A stretch of 64,000 nucleotides of DNA from Candidatus Nezhaarchaeota archaeon (GTDB lineage Archaea > Thermoproteota > Methanomethylicia > Nezhaarchaeales > WYZ-LMO8). The stretch is taken from positions 1 through 64,000 of the forward strand of contig JANXDO010000002.1 in the NCBI GenBank assembly GCA_025059375.1, read 5' to 3'. Below the pieces are notes generated by a model. It saw only the letters and a program-made list of their open reading frames with translations, was not told the origin of the DNA and ran no database searches. The stretch's first letter is position 1; the number at the start of each line of letters is the position of its first letter. This document shows, piece after piece, positions 17,673 through 25,570 of the stretch. The translations under genes and the position numbers were made by a program.

Positions 17673-19127
17673 TTACTCTACTCTCTGTAGTGGTGCAGCT
17701 TTACGTTTCGTTGCCAGCGTTACTATTGGACATAGCACTAGTGTCACTATGAAGGCTATGAAGAAAGCACTTATAGGTAAGGGGGCTATGAAGCGAGCAT
17801 AGTATCCAATGGCAAAGCTTAGTATGAGACCTACAATTATTGATGCTGCAGCACCATAGCGATTAATGAGCCTTGGCACGAAGAGAGCATAGATAAATAT
17901 TGTGCCTAGTGTTGCACCCGCAGAACCCTCTGCAACCCATATGAACCATGGTATTATGGCTGGAGGCTCTAATGCCACGAGCATGGCTACTAGACCTATT
18001 GCTAACACAGCTATCTTAGATATCGTGATGAGCTTTCTATCGTCGGCTCTCGGATTTATAAACCTTTGGTAAATGTCTCGTGAAATGAAGGCTGCAGCTG
18101 TTACAAGCATTGAATCTGCAGTAGACATGCAAGCAGCAAATAGTCCTGCTAGGAAGAAGCCAGCTAGTATCGGATCAACCATGTAGCGCGCGAAGTACGG
18201 TAGAGCCCAGTCTGATGTTGGGGGTCTAGGCATAGCGCCCCCCTCTACAAGGACTCTTGTCGCCATTGCTGCAAACTTTGGAGTTATGAAGGCAATAACG
18301 TAGGCTGTGAGGCATACTATTGGTAACCACTTGAAGAAGCTCTCCGACCTCACCGAGTATATCCTATGGAACATTCTTGGGTGCACCGTGAGGCCAATGG
18401 CTGTAACTATGAAGTGCGTTGCCAGGAATGGCATTGAGAAGACTCCTGCTGGTGCAAAAGTAGCTGTTAGTGCAGGGCTAATCTCATTAAGCCTGGCGAT
18501 GAGGTTGTCGAGTCCACCAACCATGCTTACACCGATTATGGCGAGAGCTATTGCTGTTACCATTAGCGTGAGGCCTTGGACCACGTCAGTCCACGCGACA
18601 GCCCAAATACCACCTATCACAGTGTAGAATAGAGTTATAGCAGTGCCTAACACTACTGCCACTTGGAATGGTAACCCTAAAAGCACCGTTAAACCTATAC
18701 CTACAGCCGTCCACTGACCAATTAGCAATATGACTATAGTTATGAAGACCACTATTGCGCCCAGTATCCTCATCAGGGATCCTCCAAAGCGATGCTCCAA
18801 GTAGTCTGGTATCGTCATTAAGTTGTGCTTCCTAATGTACCTCCACAGCCTCGACCCGAAGATGGTGGTTAGAAGTATCATGCCGACGGGGGGCCATAGC
18901 TCCCAAAAGGCGCTTACACCGAAAGCATAGTTTAGACCCGAGGCCCCTATGTACGACATGCCGCTGTACAGCGTCGCGACAATGTGTAGGGCTATGGCTA
19001 TTGGTGGGAGGGCTCCTAAGAGGTAATCTCTATAGCTTCTCTCTGCATAACGCCTGGTCAAGAAGCCTATCGCGATCAGTAGAATGAAGTACGCTGTTAC
19101 AATCGTGTAGATTATTTGCGCGCTCAC
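17673..19127 (-). CDS. Sodium/solute symporter (SSS family)
   Basis: 484 residues, about 13 membrane helices. The N-terminal helix is followed by YLLGALPPIAIALHIVATLYSGMSYIGASG, the SSS helix 1-2 region, then the TIPDYLEHRFG loop and GGIWAVAWTDVVQG, the family's diagnostic segment. SSS proteins import organic acids, sugars, amino acids or urea with sodium; the sequence does not fix the substrate. GTG 19127 overlaps by four bases (GTGA) the stop of a 39-residue single-helix protein, so the two are translationally coupled, as for symporters that need a small partner subunit. Confidence 0.9.
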   Translation of the reverse strand: MSAQIIYTIVTAYFILLIAIGFLTRRYAERSYRDYLLGALPPIAIALHIVATLYSGMSYIGASGLNYAFGVSAFWELWPPVGMILLTTIFGSRLWRYIRKHNLMTIPDYLEHRFGGSLMRILGAIVVFITIVILLIGQWTAVGIGLTVLLGLPFQVAVVLGTAITLFYTVIGGIWAVAWTDVVQGLTLMVTAIALAIIGVSMVGGLDNLIARLNEISPALTATFAPAGVFSMPFLATHFIVTAIGLTVHPRMFHRIYSVRSESFFKWLPIVCLTAYVIAFITPKFAAMATRVLVEGGAMPRPPTSDWALPYFARYMVDPILAGFFLAGLFAACMSTADSMLVTAAAFISRDIYQRFINPRADDRKLITISKIAVLAIGLVAMLVALEPPAIIPWFIWVAEGSAGATLGTIFIYALFVPRLINRYGAAASIIVGLILSFAIGYYARFIAPLPISAFFIAFIVTLVLCPIVTLATKRKAAPLQRVE

Positions 19128-19243
19128 GAGCTTTCACCCTTCGGCTTATAGATGAAGAACCACACTATCGCTATGATCACTAAAAGCAACAGCAGCACGA
19201 AAGCCCCTATGGGCATACCAATTATAAGGTTACTAGGCATCAT
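19124..19243 (-). CDS. Small one-helix partner subunit of the symporter
   Basis: 39 residues from tandem ATG codons at 19243/19240, with GAGGGG six bases upstream. It has a short N-terminus (MMPSNLIIG), one long hydrophobic helix rich in L, V and I, and a charged tail KPKGESS. Its stop overlaps the GTG start of the sodium/solute symporter. Some SSS carriers are made with small helix proteins encoded directly upstream; this fits that layout. A second, unrelated-looking case in this window (63530-63634) shows the same arrangement. Confidence 0.75.
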   Translation of the reverse strand: MMPSNLIIGMPIGAFVLLLLLVIIAIVWFFIYKPKGESS

Positions 19244-19266
19244 CAACCCCTCAACCTTATCGTTAA

Positions 19267-19281
19267 CAAGAGGTCCTCTTG
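19267..19281. promoter_or_regulatory. Palindrome at the symporter transcription start
   Basis: CAAGAGG-T-CCTCTTG, a perfect 7-base inverted repeat around one base. On the minus strand a TATA-like box (CTATATTAG, about 19290-19300) would start transcription at or inside this palindrome, so a bound protein would block initiation. Alternatively it forms a small hairpin at the mRNA 5' end. Confidence 0.4.
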
Positions 19282-19528
19282 CCCTTCCCTAATATAGCTT
19301 ACGCTCTGAACCACTTACTAGTTAGTAATAGCCTCAAGATAGCTTATCCCTTTTCGCCTTCCTTTTGCATGGCTTTAATAAAATATATGCGCTCTATAGT
19401 TGAGTCACTGTGCAAATATTCTCGTAAAAGGCTTGCACGTCAGGTGTTCCGCCTTAAGCACACAAGAAAGCTAATGCTCTTATTCTTCATGTAATACGGT
19501 TGCTTACTTGACGCGCCCTCAACGTTGT

Positions 19529-20098
19529 CTACGTGAATTTGGGGATTTTATAGGTTAACCTGCTAGGATATGCCTCCATGGTCTCGAGGCTTCCATCAAT
19601 TAATCCTTTCAGGTAGCCCTCCAAGTAGCCCCTCATGAACTCTGACTCCGCCACCAGGGGATTGAATATTATCAGTATGTTGCTGTGGATCCTGAAGTTG
19701 CCCCACCCAGATCTTCTTGAGAGCTCTAGTAGTAAGCGCGATGCTTCATCCCTACTGTTTAACGTAACACCTTCAGGTGGTGGTGCTAGGAACGACATCG
19801 TTATCCTCGATTTGTACCCAACGTCCTTGCCGACGTTGTACTGCTTCTCAGGTTCAAGGCTTTGAAGTATCCCGGTGAAGGTCTCCTGAGTTATTATCCC
19901 AATCCTCCTAGGACCGTAGTAGAAGATTCCCTCGCTCCAACCAGTTATCCCCGTGTACTTGTCTAGGTCCAGTAGCTTCTCCACCAAGCTTCTAAGGTCC
20001 TTGGCAACACCAGTCCTTATTAGCTCCATCGCATGCCTATAGTGCTCCTCTGATAAGTATAGAGTTGTCTTGACCTTCTTCTCAGCCATCACCACCAC
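19529..20098 (-). CDS. Ribbon-helix-helix DNA-binding regulator with C-terminal sensor-like domain
   Basis: 189 residues. The N-terminus (KKVKTTLYLSEEHYRHAMEL, then SLVEKLLDLD) has the strand-helix-helix pattern of ribbon-helix-helix regulators. The rest (about 50-189) is an alpha/beta domain containing FYYGPRRIGIITQ and, near the end, ESEFMRGYLEGYLKGLID, which recalls the C-terminal helix of V4R small-molecule sensor domains, although the V4R cysteines are absent. It is divergent from the transhydroxylase-like operon with 229 bases between the starts. It is therefore a good candidate for that operon's regulator; the ligand might be a phenolic compound. Function is inferred. Confidence 0.6.
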   Translation of the reverse strand: MVVMAEKKVKTTLYLSEEHYRHAMELIRTGVAKDLRSLVEKLLDLDKYTGITGWSEGIFYYGPRRIGIITQETFTGILQSLEPEKQYNVGKDVGYKSRITMSFLAPPPEGVTLNSRDEASRLLLELSRRSGWGNFRIHSNILIIFNPLVAESEFMRGYLEGYLKGLIDGSLETMEAYPSRLTYKIPKFT

Positions 20099-20279
20099 CC
20101 TACGAACTCAATTCGAGTATTAAAGGAGGCTTTAAGCTATAAGCTTTGAAGGAGCTCATCGCTCTACGGCGAGCCACAACTGGACCTCGAGCTTTGAGCA
20201 ATTGAGGTTCGAGGGGTTACCGTAGACCTTTAAGCAACGCATCTCTGGACAGGCATAGATGTAATGTGACGGTTCTAGA

Positions 20280-20305
20280 CGTCTGCAGACGCAAAGCTTA
20301 TCCGC
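20280..20305 (+). promoter_or_regulatory. Operator palindrome and TATA box of the transhydroxylase-like operon
   Basis: CGTCTGCAGACG (20280-20291) is a perfect 12-base palindrome. Directly after it AAAGCTTATC (about 20293-20302) can serve as TATA box; its expected start point, near 20325, matches the ATG at 20328, implying a leaderless mRNA. Overlapping the palindrome is GACGTCT, also found at the promoter of the MFS gene at the other end of the locus. Confidence 0.5.
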
Positions 20306-20327
20306 TGTATCGTGATATGCAGTAGTC

Positions 20328-22910
20328 ATGCCCACAAATGCCTTCCCAACAGATCACAATGAGAAGATCTACACGAATTGTACTGTTGGTGGCCCAGTCC
20401 ACGTTCACGTTAAGGATGGCAGGATAGTCAGGATAAGGCCTCTCGACATAAGGCCTGAAGATGTTGAACCGTGGGTCATAGAGGCGAGGGATCGTAGGTT
20501 CTCTCCTCCAATCAAGGTGACCGTGGCGCCTTACGTGCTAGCTGAGAGGTGTCGAGTGTACTCACCTAAGAGGGTCCTTAAGCCGCTTAAGAGGGTGGAC
20601 TTTGACCCTGATGGCGAGAGGAACCCCCAAAATAGGGGTTTATCGGGTTACGTGGAGATATCGTGGGGTGAAGCTATCGAGATCGTGGTCAACGAGATCG
20701 TTAGGCTTAAGGAGAGGTATGGCGCATCGTCGATAGCTGCGTTGGCATCATCACACCACACGTGGGGTAACATAGGGTACAGGACTAGCGCATTTCAACG
20801 CTTCTTCAACATGCTCGGCTGCACTTACATCGATCACAATCTCGATAGTTGGGAGGGCTGGTATTGGGGGGCAATACACACATGGGGCTTCTACTGGAGA
20901 TTGGGGCAGCCAGAACAGTACGACCTGCTCGAGGACGCCCTCAAGCACACTGAAATGATAGTCTTCTGGTCTGCGGACCCAACAGCAACTCAAGGGAACT
21001 ACGCTGGTCAAGAGTCTGAGAGGTGGAGATTGTGGTTGAAGGAGTTGGGCGTGAAGATGGTCTTCATAGACCCCTTCTTCAATCACACAGCCGCTAAGTA
21101 CGCTGACAAGTGGCTATCCCCATATCCAGGGACCGACGTGGCTCTAGCCCTAGCAATTGCCTACACTTGGATCAAGGAGGGGACGTATGACGAGGACTAT
21201 GTGAGCAAGAGGTGTCACGGATTCGATGAGTGGAAGAGGTACGTGCTGGGTGAAGAGGATGGAACCCCCAAGACGCCTGAGTGGGCTGAGGAGATATGTG
21301 GGGTCTCGAGGGGCGACATAGTGTGGTTGGCTAGGGAGTGGGCATCGAGGAGGACCATGTTGGCCCCCGGCGGTAGACCGGGCTTTGGAGGGGCTTGTAG
21401 GACAGCTTATGGTCACGAGTGGTCTAGGATGATGGTCACGCTCCAAGCAATGCAGGGGCTTGGGAAGCCTGGCGTGAACATATGGTCTACGACCACTGGA
21501 GCTCCTTGGAACTATGAGTTCTACTTCCCAGGTTATGGGGAGTGCGGCATCTCAGGCGATGGAGCTGGCATACTGCGTCTAGTGCCCAGTGGCTTCGTGA
21601 AGAGGGTTACGAGGAACACCGTGAGGCAAGTAGTTAACAGGTTGCTACTGCCCGAGGCCATACTCAACCCCCCGCTCTCATGGAGGAGGTGCTCTCCTTG
21701 GGGTGAGTCGATGGAAGTTCAATTCGATCTCTGCACGTACCCAATGCAGGGCTACTCTAAGATTAAGATGCTCTACAGGTATGGAGCCTCCTACATTGGG
21801 ACCATGACTGAGACGAACAGGTACATTAGAATGTACAGGAGCCCAAACCTCGAGTTCGTCGTGTGCCAGACGATATGGATGGAGCCTGAAGCCAAGTTCG
21901 CCGACTTGATACTCCCGGCGTGCACGAACTTCGAGAGGTGGGATATAGGCGAGTGGGCTGGCATATCGGGTTACAGCCCAGACCTAGCCTCCTGCAACTT
22001 CAGGATAATAGTGTTGCAGATGAAGTGCATTGAGCCCCTGGGGGAGTCTAAATCCGACTACGATATCTTCACAATGTTGGCTGAGGAGCTGGACTTCAAG
22101 GAGGAGTACACAGAGGGCAATAGCGAGCTGGATTGGGTCAAGAGGATGTTTGAGGTGAGCGACATGCCAAAGTACATCTCGTGGCAGGACTTCATGAAGA
22201 AGGGCTACTTCATAGTCCCAATACCGAAGCCGTACAGGTCGAGGACCGCATTTAGGTGGTTCTACGAGGGCAGGAAGAAGGACACCCCCGACAGAGGTCC
22301 AACGCCTAAAGATAGGCCAGTCTACGGTTATGGGCTAGCGACCCCGACCGGGAAGATAGAGCTTGTATCTGAGAACTTGAAGAGGTTTGATCCCAATGAT
22401 CCTGAGAGACCAGTAAAGCCCAAGTTCATAGAGCCTTGGGAGTGGTACAGGAGTGAGAGAGCGAAGAAGTACCCATTGCAGTTGGTCTCCCCACACCCTA
22501 GGTACAGCTTCCACACTCAATACGATGGCAAGGAGACCTGGATTGACGAGATACCGCTGCACAGGAGGAGAGGGCCTGATGGCAGGTATTACTGGGTGTT
22601 GAGGATAAACCCCAGCGATGCGGAGCCCAGGGGGATTAGGGATGGGGATCTAGTCAAGGTCTACAATGATCGTGGAGCTGTCGTGTGCATAGCAGAGGTG
22701 ACTGAGCGCATTAGGCCAGGCGTCGTCCACGCCTACGAGTCTTCAGGACTCTATGAGCCCATTGGAGATCCAGGGAAACCTGATAGCATAGATCTAGGTG
22801 GCTGCATCAACTTGTTAACCCCCTCACGATTAATGTCTAGGAACGCTACGGCCATGGCCCCGAACTCATGCTTAGTTGAAGTTGAGAAGTGGGGTGGGCT
22901 CGGTGGTTAA
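20328..22910 (+). CDS. Molybdopterin oxidoreductase, pyrogallol-phloroglucinol transhydroxylase-like alpha subunit
   Basis: 860 residues of the DMSO-reductase family. From memory it follows the Pelobacter acidigallici transhydroxylase large subunit along its whole length: GGPVHVHVKDGRIVRI, ERNPQ, SSHHTWGNIGYR, DHNLDSWEGW, EQYDLLEDALKH, YEFYFPGY. The residues known there as Mo ligand and active site (Ser175, Asp174, His144, Tyr152, Arg153, Tyr404) line up with S174, D173, H143, Y151, R152 and Y403. Trp354 appears as F353. The N-terminal 4Fe-4S cysteines of most relatives are missing, as in transhydroxylase, and there is no Tat signal, so it should be cytoplasmic. That enzyme moves a hydroxyl between trihydroxybenzenes. 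The beta subunit gene overlaps its end. A related hydratase or dehydroxylase activity remains possible. Confidence 0.82.
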   Translation: MPTNAFPTDHNEKIYTNCTVGGPVHVHVKDGRIVRIRPLDIRPEDVEPWVIEARDRRFSPPIKVTVAPYVLAERCRVYSPKRVLKPLKRVDFDPDGERNPQNRGLSGYVEISWGEAIEIVVNEIVRLKERYGASSIAALASSHHTWGNIGYRTSAFQRFFNMLGCTYIDHNLDSWEGWYWGAIHTWGFYWRLGQPEQYDLLEDALKHTEMIVFWSADPTATQGNYAGQESERWRLWLKELGVKMVFIDPFFNHTAAKYADKWLSPYPGTDVALALAIAYTWIKEGTYDEDYVSKRCHGFDEWKRYVLGEEDGTPKTPEWAEEICGVSRGDIVWLAREWASRRTMLAPGGRPGFGGACRTAYGHEWSRMMVTLQAMQGLGKPGVNIWSTTTGAPWNYEFYFPGYGECGISGDGAGILRLVPSGFVKRVTRNTVRQVVNRLLLPEAILNPPLSWRRCSPWGESMEVQFDLCTYPMQGYSKIKMLYRYGASYIGTMTETNRYIRMYRSPNLEFVVCQTIWMEPEAKFADLILPACTNFERWDIGEWAGISGYSPDLASCNFRIIVLQMKCIEPLGESKSDYDIFTMLAEELDFKEEYTEGNSELDWVKRMFEVSDMPKYISWQDFMKKGYFIVPIPKPYRSRTAFRWFYEGRKKDTPDRGPTPKDRPVYGYGLATPTGKIELVSENLKRFDPNDPERPVKPKFIEPWEWYRSERAKKYPLQLVSPHPRYSFHTQYDGKETWIDEIPLHRRRGPDGRYYWVLRINPSDAEPRGIRDGDLVKVYNDRGAVVCIAEVTERIRPGVVHAYESSGLYEPIGDPGKPDSIDLGGCINLLTPSRLMSRNATAMAPNSCLVEVEKWGGLGG

Positions 22911-23487
22911 GTGGGCAATGGTAATAGACCTGAAGAAGTGCACGGGCTGCTATAATTGTGTATTGGCGTGTAAGGATGAGTTCTGGGGCAACCCCTACCC
23001 CCCGTACTCAGCTCCACAGCCAAAGTTTGGTCACTTCTGGATTAGGATAGAGAAGAGGGAGGAGGGTAGGTGGCCAAACCTGATAAGAGTGACGTACACC
23101 CCCATGCTTTGCATGCACTGCGATGAGCCATCGTGCATTAAGGTCGCCAAGGGCAATGCAGTGTACAAGAGGTCTGACGGCATCGTAATAATTGACCCGG
23201 AGAGGTCTAGGGGGCAGAGGGAGATAGTTGACTCCTGTCCATATCGATCAGTGTTCTGGAATGAGGATCTACAGATACCTCAAAAGTGCACGTTCTGCGC
23301 CCACTTGATAGATAGAGGTTGGACGAAGCCTAGATGCGTTGAAGCTTGCCCAGTAGACGCCATAGTGTTTGGCGACGCAGAGGACCCGAGCAGCGAGGTC
23401 TCAATGCTAATATCTCTGGGGAAGGCTAAACCCCTACATCCAGAGTATGGGACTAGGCCCAGAGTCTACTACATAGGCTTGAGGTGA
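22903..23487 (+). CDS. Transhydroxylase-like beta subunit, three 4Fe-4S clusters
   Basis: 194 residues. Cysteine motifs CTGCYNCVLAC, CMHCDEPSC, SCPY and CTFCAHLI with later RCVEACP can hold three 4Fe-4S clusters, as in the transhydroxylase beta subunit. Shared details include MVIDLKKC, GHFWIRIEKRE, DGIVIIDPE, QKCTFCAHL and a final RVYYIGL. The Pelobacter protein then continues with a prealbumin-like domain of about 75 residues; here the gene stops, so that domain is absent. GTG 22903, just before the alpha stop and giving an 8-base overlap, was chosen because the N-terminus then matches the family; a TTG at 22876 is possible. It also resembles NrfC-type electron carriers, but the paired alpha subunit decides the call. 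Confidence 0.85.
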   Translation: MVKWAMVIDLKKCTGCYNCVLACKDEFWGNPYPPYSAPQPKFGHFWIRIEKREEGRWPNLIRVTYTPMLCMHCDEPSCIKVAKGNAVYKRSDGIVIIDPERSRGQREIVDSCPYRSVFWNEDLQIPQKCTFCAHLIDRGWTKPRCVEACPVDAIVFGDAEDPSSEVSMLISLGKAKPLHPEYGTRPRVYYIGLR

Positions 23488-23504
23488 GCTTGCCGCTCGA
23501 CTTG

Positions 23505-24734
23505 CTACCACGATGTGCCCTTCTTTGAAGGCTTCATCTTGGCTAAGCCAGCTACAGCCAGGACTAGTGCCATCAAGTAGGTCGCCATGCCCAATTGCAG
23601 TGCAGCCACGTAGCTCTTGGTGACGTCGGCTATCAGCCCACCAATCACCGGTGACGTCAGGGAGCTCAGCCCCAGCATGAGGGTCCATAGCCCCAAGACA
23701 GTTCCAACGGAGCTCGGGCATATGTCGCCAGCGCAAGCTGCATAAGTCGGCCACAGACCTCCAAAGAATAGCCCATACATCAACATTATCAACGGCAGCA
23801 AGCGCACGAGCGGGGTGCTTTGTGGGAGGAGCGAGAATAGGGCTAAGCTAACTGATGCAACCCCATTGCTGGCTGCTAGAATCGTGGCCCTCCCAACTCT
23901 GTCAGAGACCCAGCTCAGTAGCAGTGCTCCAGCAATGCCAGTGAAGCCCATGAGGCTGATCATCGATGAGGCCTCGACGTACGGCATCTTGACCTCACGC
24001 TCCAAGAAGTCCACTAGGAACGTTAGGACTATGTACGTCCCAAAACCCATGAAGGAGTAGGAGAGGCCAATCAACCAGAATCGCCTCGAAGACAGCACAT
24101 CCCTGTAATTAACGAGCCTCCTACCCTCAAGCCTCAGGCTAGACCCTCCACCCGCCCTCGCGAGCCAATGAAACGCTAAAGCGTAGGCGAATAGGGGGAG
24201 TGCGAAGACGAGCCAAGCCGCTCTCCAGCCCAGGGCCAGAGCCACTGGAGGCAACAGTAGACCGACGGCTCCATGAGAGGCCCTTATCCCCACCTCCAAC
24301 ACCCCAGCGCTCCTACCCCTCCAAGAGCTCGGCAGGTACGAGGATGCCAAGGCGACCATGGGCGTCCAAGCCGACGCTGCCCCCAAGCCAGCAAAGGCTA
24401 GCGAGAGCAGCAGGGATGGGTAGTTGCTCGATAGCCCCACCAGGACCATGCCGAGCCCGTAGACGACGCACAAGGCGCTCACAATCCTAATGCCAAACCT
24501 ATCGAAGAGCCTACCAGAGGCCACCGAGAACGCGGAGTACAGCATTATGTACACGGAGTACGCGAAGCCAGCTTCAGCCCTACTGAGGCCCAGGTCCTCA
24601 ATCATCCTCGGCAGGAGGACGCCGTAACCGAACCTAGCAATGTAGGAGAAGAAGAGGAAGGAGGAGGCTAGCGACAGGATCAACACGTAGAACCTAGTAG
24701 ACCCCCTAGAGCCCAATCCTCGACCATCGACCAT
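23505..24734 (-). CDS. MFS transporter next to the transhydroxylase-like operon
   Basis: 409 residues, 12 membrane helices, OFA/MCT-like pattern: GYGVLLPRMIEDLGLSRAEAG, GRLFDRFGIR (motif A), GLGAASAWTPMVALASSY and SDRVGRATILAASNG. It is a paralogue of the MFS gene at 15926. The gene converges on the transhydroxylase-like operon (17-base gap). A start at 24815 would lie upstream of the TATA-like box (24773-24789), so ATG 24734 is preferred. The promoter carries the GACGTCT motif also found at the transhydroxylase promoter, so a role as importer or exporter of its phenolic substrate or product is a reasonable guess, not proven. Confidence 0.82.
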   Translation of the reverse strand: MVDGRGLGSRGSTRFYVLILSLASSFLFFSYIARFGYGVLLPRMIEDLGLSRAEAGFAYSVYIMLYSAFSVASGRLFDRFGIRIVSALCVVYGLGMVLVGLSSNYPSLLLSLAFAGLGAASAWTPMVALASSYLPSSWRGRSAGVLEVGIRASHGAVGLLLPPVALALGWRAAWLVFALPLFAYALAFHWLARAGGGSSLRLEGRRLVNYRDVLSSRRFWLIGLSYSFMGFGTYIVLTFLVDFLEREVKMPYVEASSMISLMGFTGIAGALLLSWVSDRVGRATILAASNGVASVSLALFSLLPQSTPLVRLLPLIMLMYGLFFGGLWPTYAACAGDICPSSVGTVLGLWTLMLGLSSLTSPVIGGLIADVTKSYVAALQLGMATYLMALVLAVAGLAKMKPSKKGTSW

Positions 24735-24759
24735 CAACGCCCACCATCCAGTGATGTCA

Positions 24760-24789
24760 ACGTCCCTGGACGTCTTAAAGCTTTTTAGC
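24760..24789 (-). promoter_or_regulatory. MFS promoter with inverted repeat and TATA box
   Basis: On the minus strand AAAAAGCTTTAAG (about 24774-24787) is a TATA-like box; directly after it comes ACGTCC-AG-GGACGT, an inverted repeat at 24760-24773 located between TATA box and start point, where a repressor would act. Plus-strand GACGTCT (24769-24775) is identical to the core at 20278-20284 by the transhydroxylase start. Confidence 0.45.
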
Positions 24790-24808
24790 GAGGAGAGTGG
24801 AGCTAGAT

Positions 24809-24841
24809 GCCCCACGAGCTAATGAATTCGATTGGTGGGGC
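24809..24841. repeat. Inverted repeat GCCCCAC/GTGGGGC
   Basis: Seven-base perfect arms (24809-24815 and 24835-24841) separated by 19 bases, in the intergenic region between the MFS gene and the surface-protein operon. It could be an operator or an RNA hairpin; no U run follows it. Confidence 0.35.
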
Positions 24842-24974
24842 TTGAGCCGTGAACTATTACAGCTATTGTAGGAGCTAGCAGGATCTCGAGGCAAGGAAAA
24901 CTCGGTCAACAAGTATTACCCAGAAAGCTTTTTTAACGCGATTAACACAGTGTCGGCTTGATTGGGGGGCTAGT

Positions 24975-25556
24975 ATGAAGGGCTACTTAACGATAGCACC
25001 AATAGTGGTGCTCCTAGCGACCTCAATAGCGCTGGCAACAGTGTTCGTCTACTACCCACTAACAGTAACCATAGAGCCAACGGCACCAGGAGTGAGGTTT
25101 TGGAAGGGTAGCAATGCCGATCAACCAGACATCGGCCCTTACAGGATCACTGTGACCCTCGGGCTTAACAATACTAGTGCATCCATCGTGATACACCCAA
25201 CGTACCAAGAGAACTACTACAAGGACATCTTACGAGTCCGTAATTACGACGACGACGCGATGTACGTGTACTTCATCTTCTACAGCTGCGAGGGGAACCT
25301 GCCACCCGGGAGTAGCGTCGTGATGATTATATATGAGGGTGCAACGAAACTCAACGTAACTAATATCACAGTCCCGACACTGAATCAAGCAATTTACATG
25401 AACCGAATTGGTTCAAAAGGTATTTGGCAGATCGACTTCTACGTAAATATGACTGAAGGACACGATATAACCTCCGCAATATATGTGGCTACCATGCGCT
25501 TGGTCTACACGCCTGTTAACGAGACCCCACCAGTAACACCATCGACAGGTAGATAG
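24975..25556 (+). CDS. Secreted pilin/fibre-like protein (TasA or archaeal bundling-pilin type)
   Basis: 193 residues. The N-terminus (MKGYLTIAPIVVLLATSIALATVFVYYP) is one hydrophobic helix that could be a signal peptide ending at an A-T-x region; the rest is extracytoplasmic and beta-rich with several N-x-S/T sites, ending in a P/T-rich tail. ILRVRNYDDDAMYVYFIFYS resembles the core strands of camelysin/TasA-type proteins. It is directly followed by an ER-type signal peptidase gene (14-base gap), the order of Bacillus tapA-sipW-tasA and of archaeal bundling-pili loci. Its YYPLTVTIEP junction recurs in the 754-residue protein downstream (YYPVTVGVSP). The fibre role is inferred from these parallels. 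A GGGGGG ribosome site precedes the ATG. Confidence 0.55.
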   Translation: MKGYLTIAPIVVLLATSIALATVFVYYPLTVTIEPTAPGVRFWKGSNADQPDIGPYRITVTLGLNNTSASIVIHPTYQENYYKDILRVRNYDDDAMYVYFIFYSCEGNLPPGSSVVMIIYEGATKLNVTNITVPTLNQAIYMNRIGSKGIWQIDFYVNMTEGHDITSAIYVATMRLVYTPVNETPPVTPSTGR

Positions 25557-25570
25557 CAGCGAGATGCTCT

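Noticed and set aside
19279-19494. Plus-strand 71-codon frame in the gap between symporter and RHH genes
   Set aside because: It runs antisense to the symporter promoter and shows no protein-like pattern.
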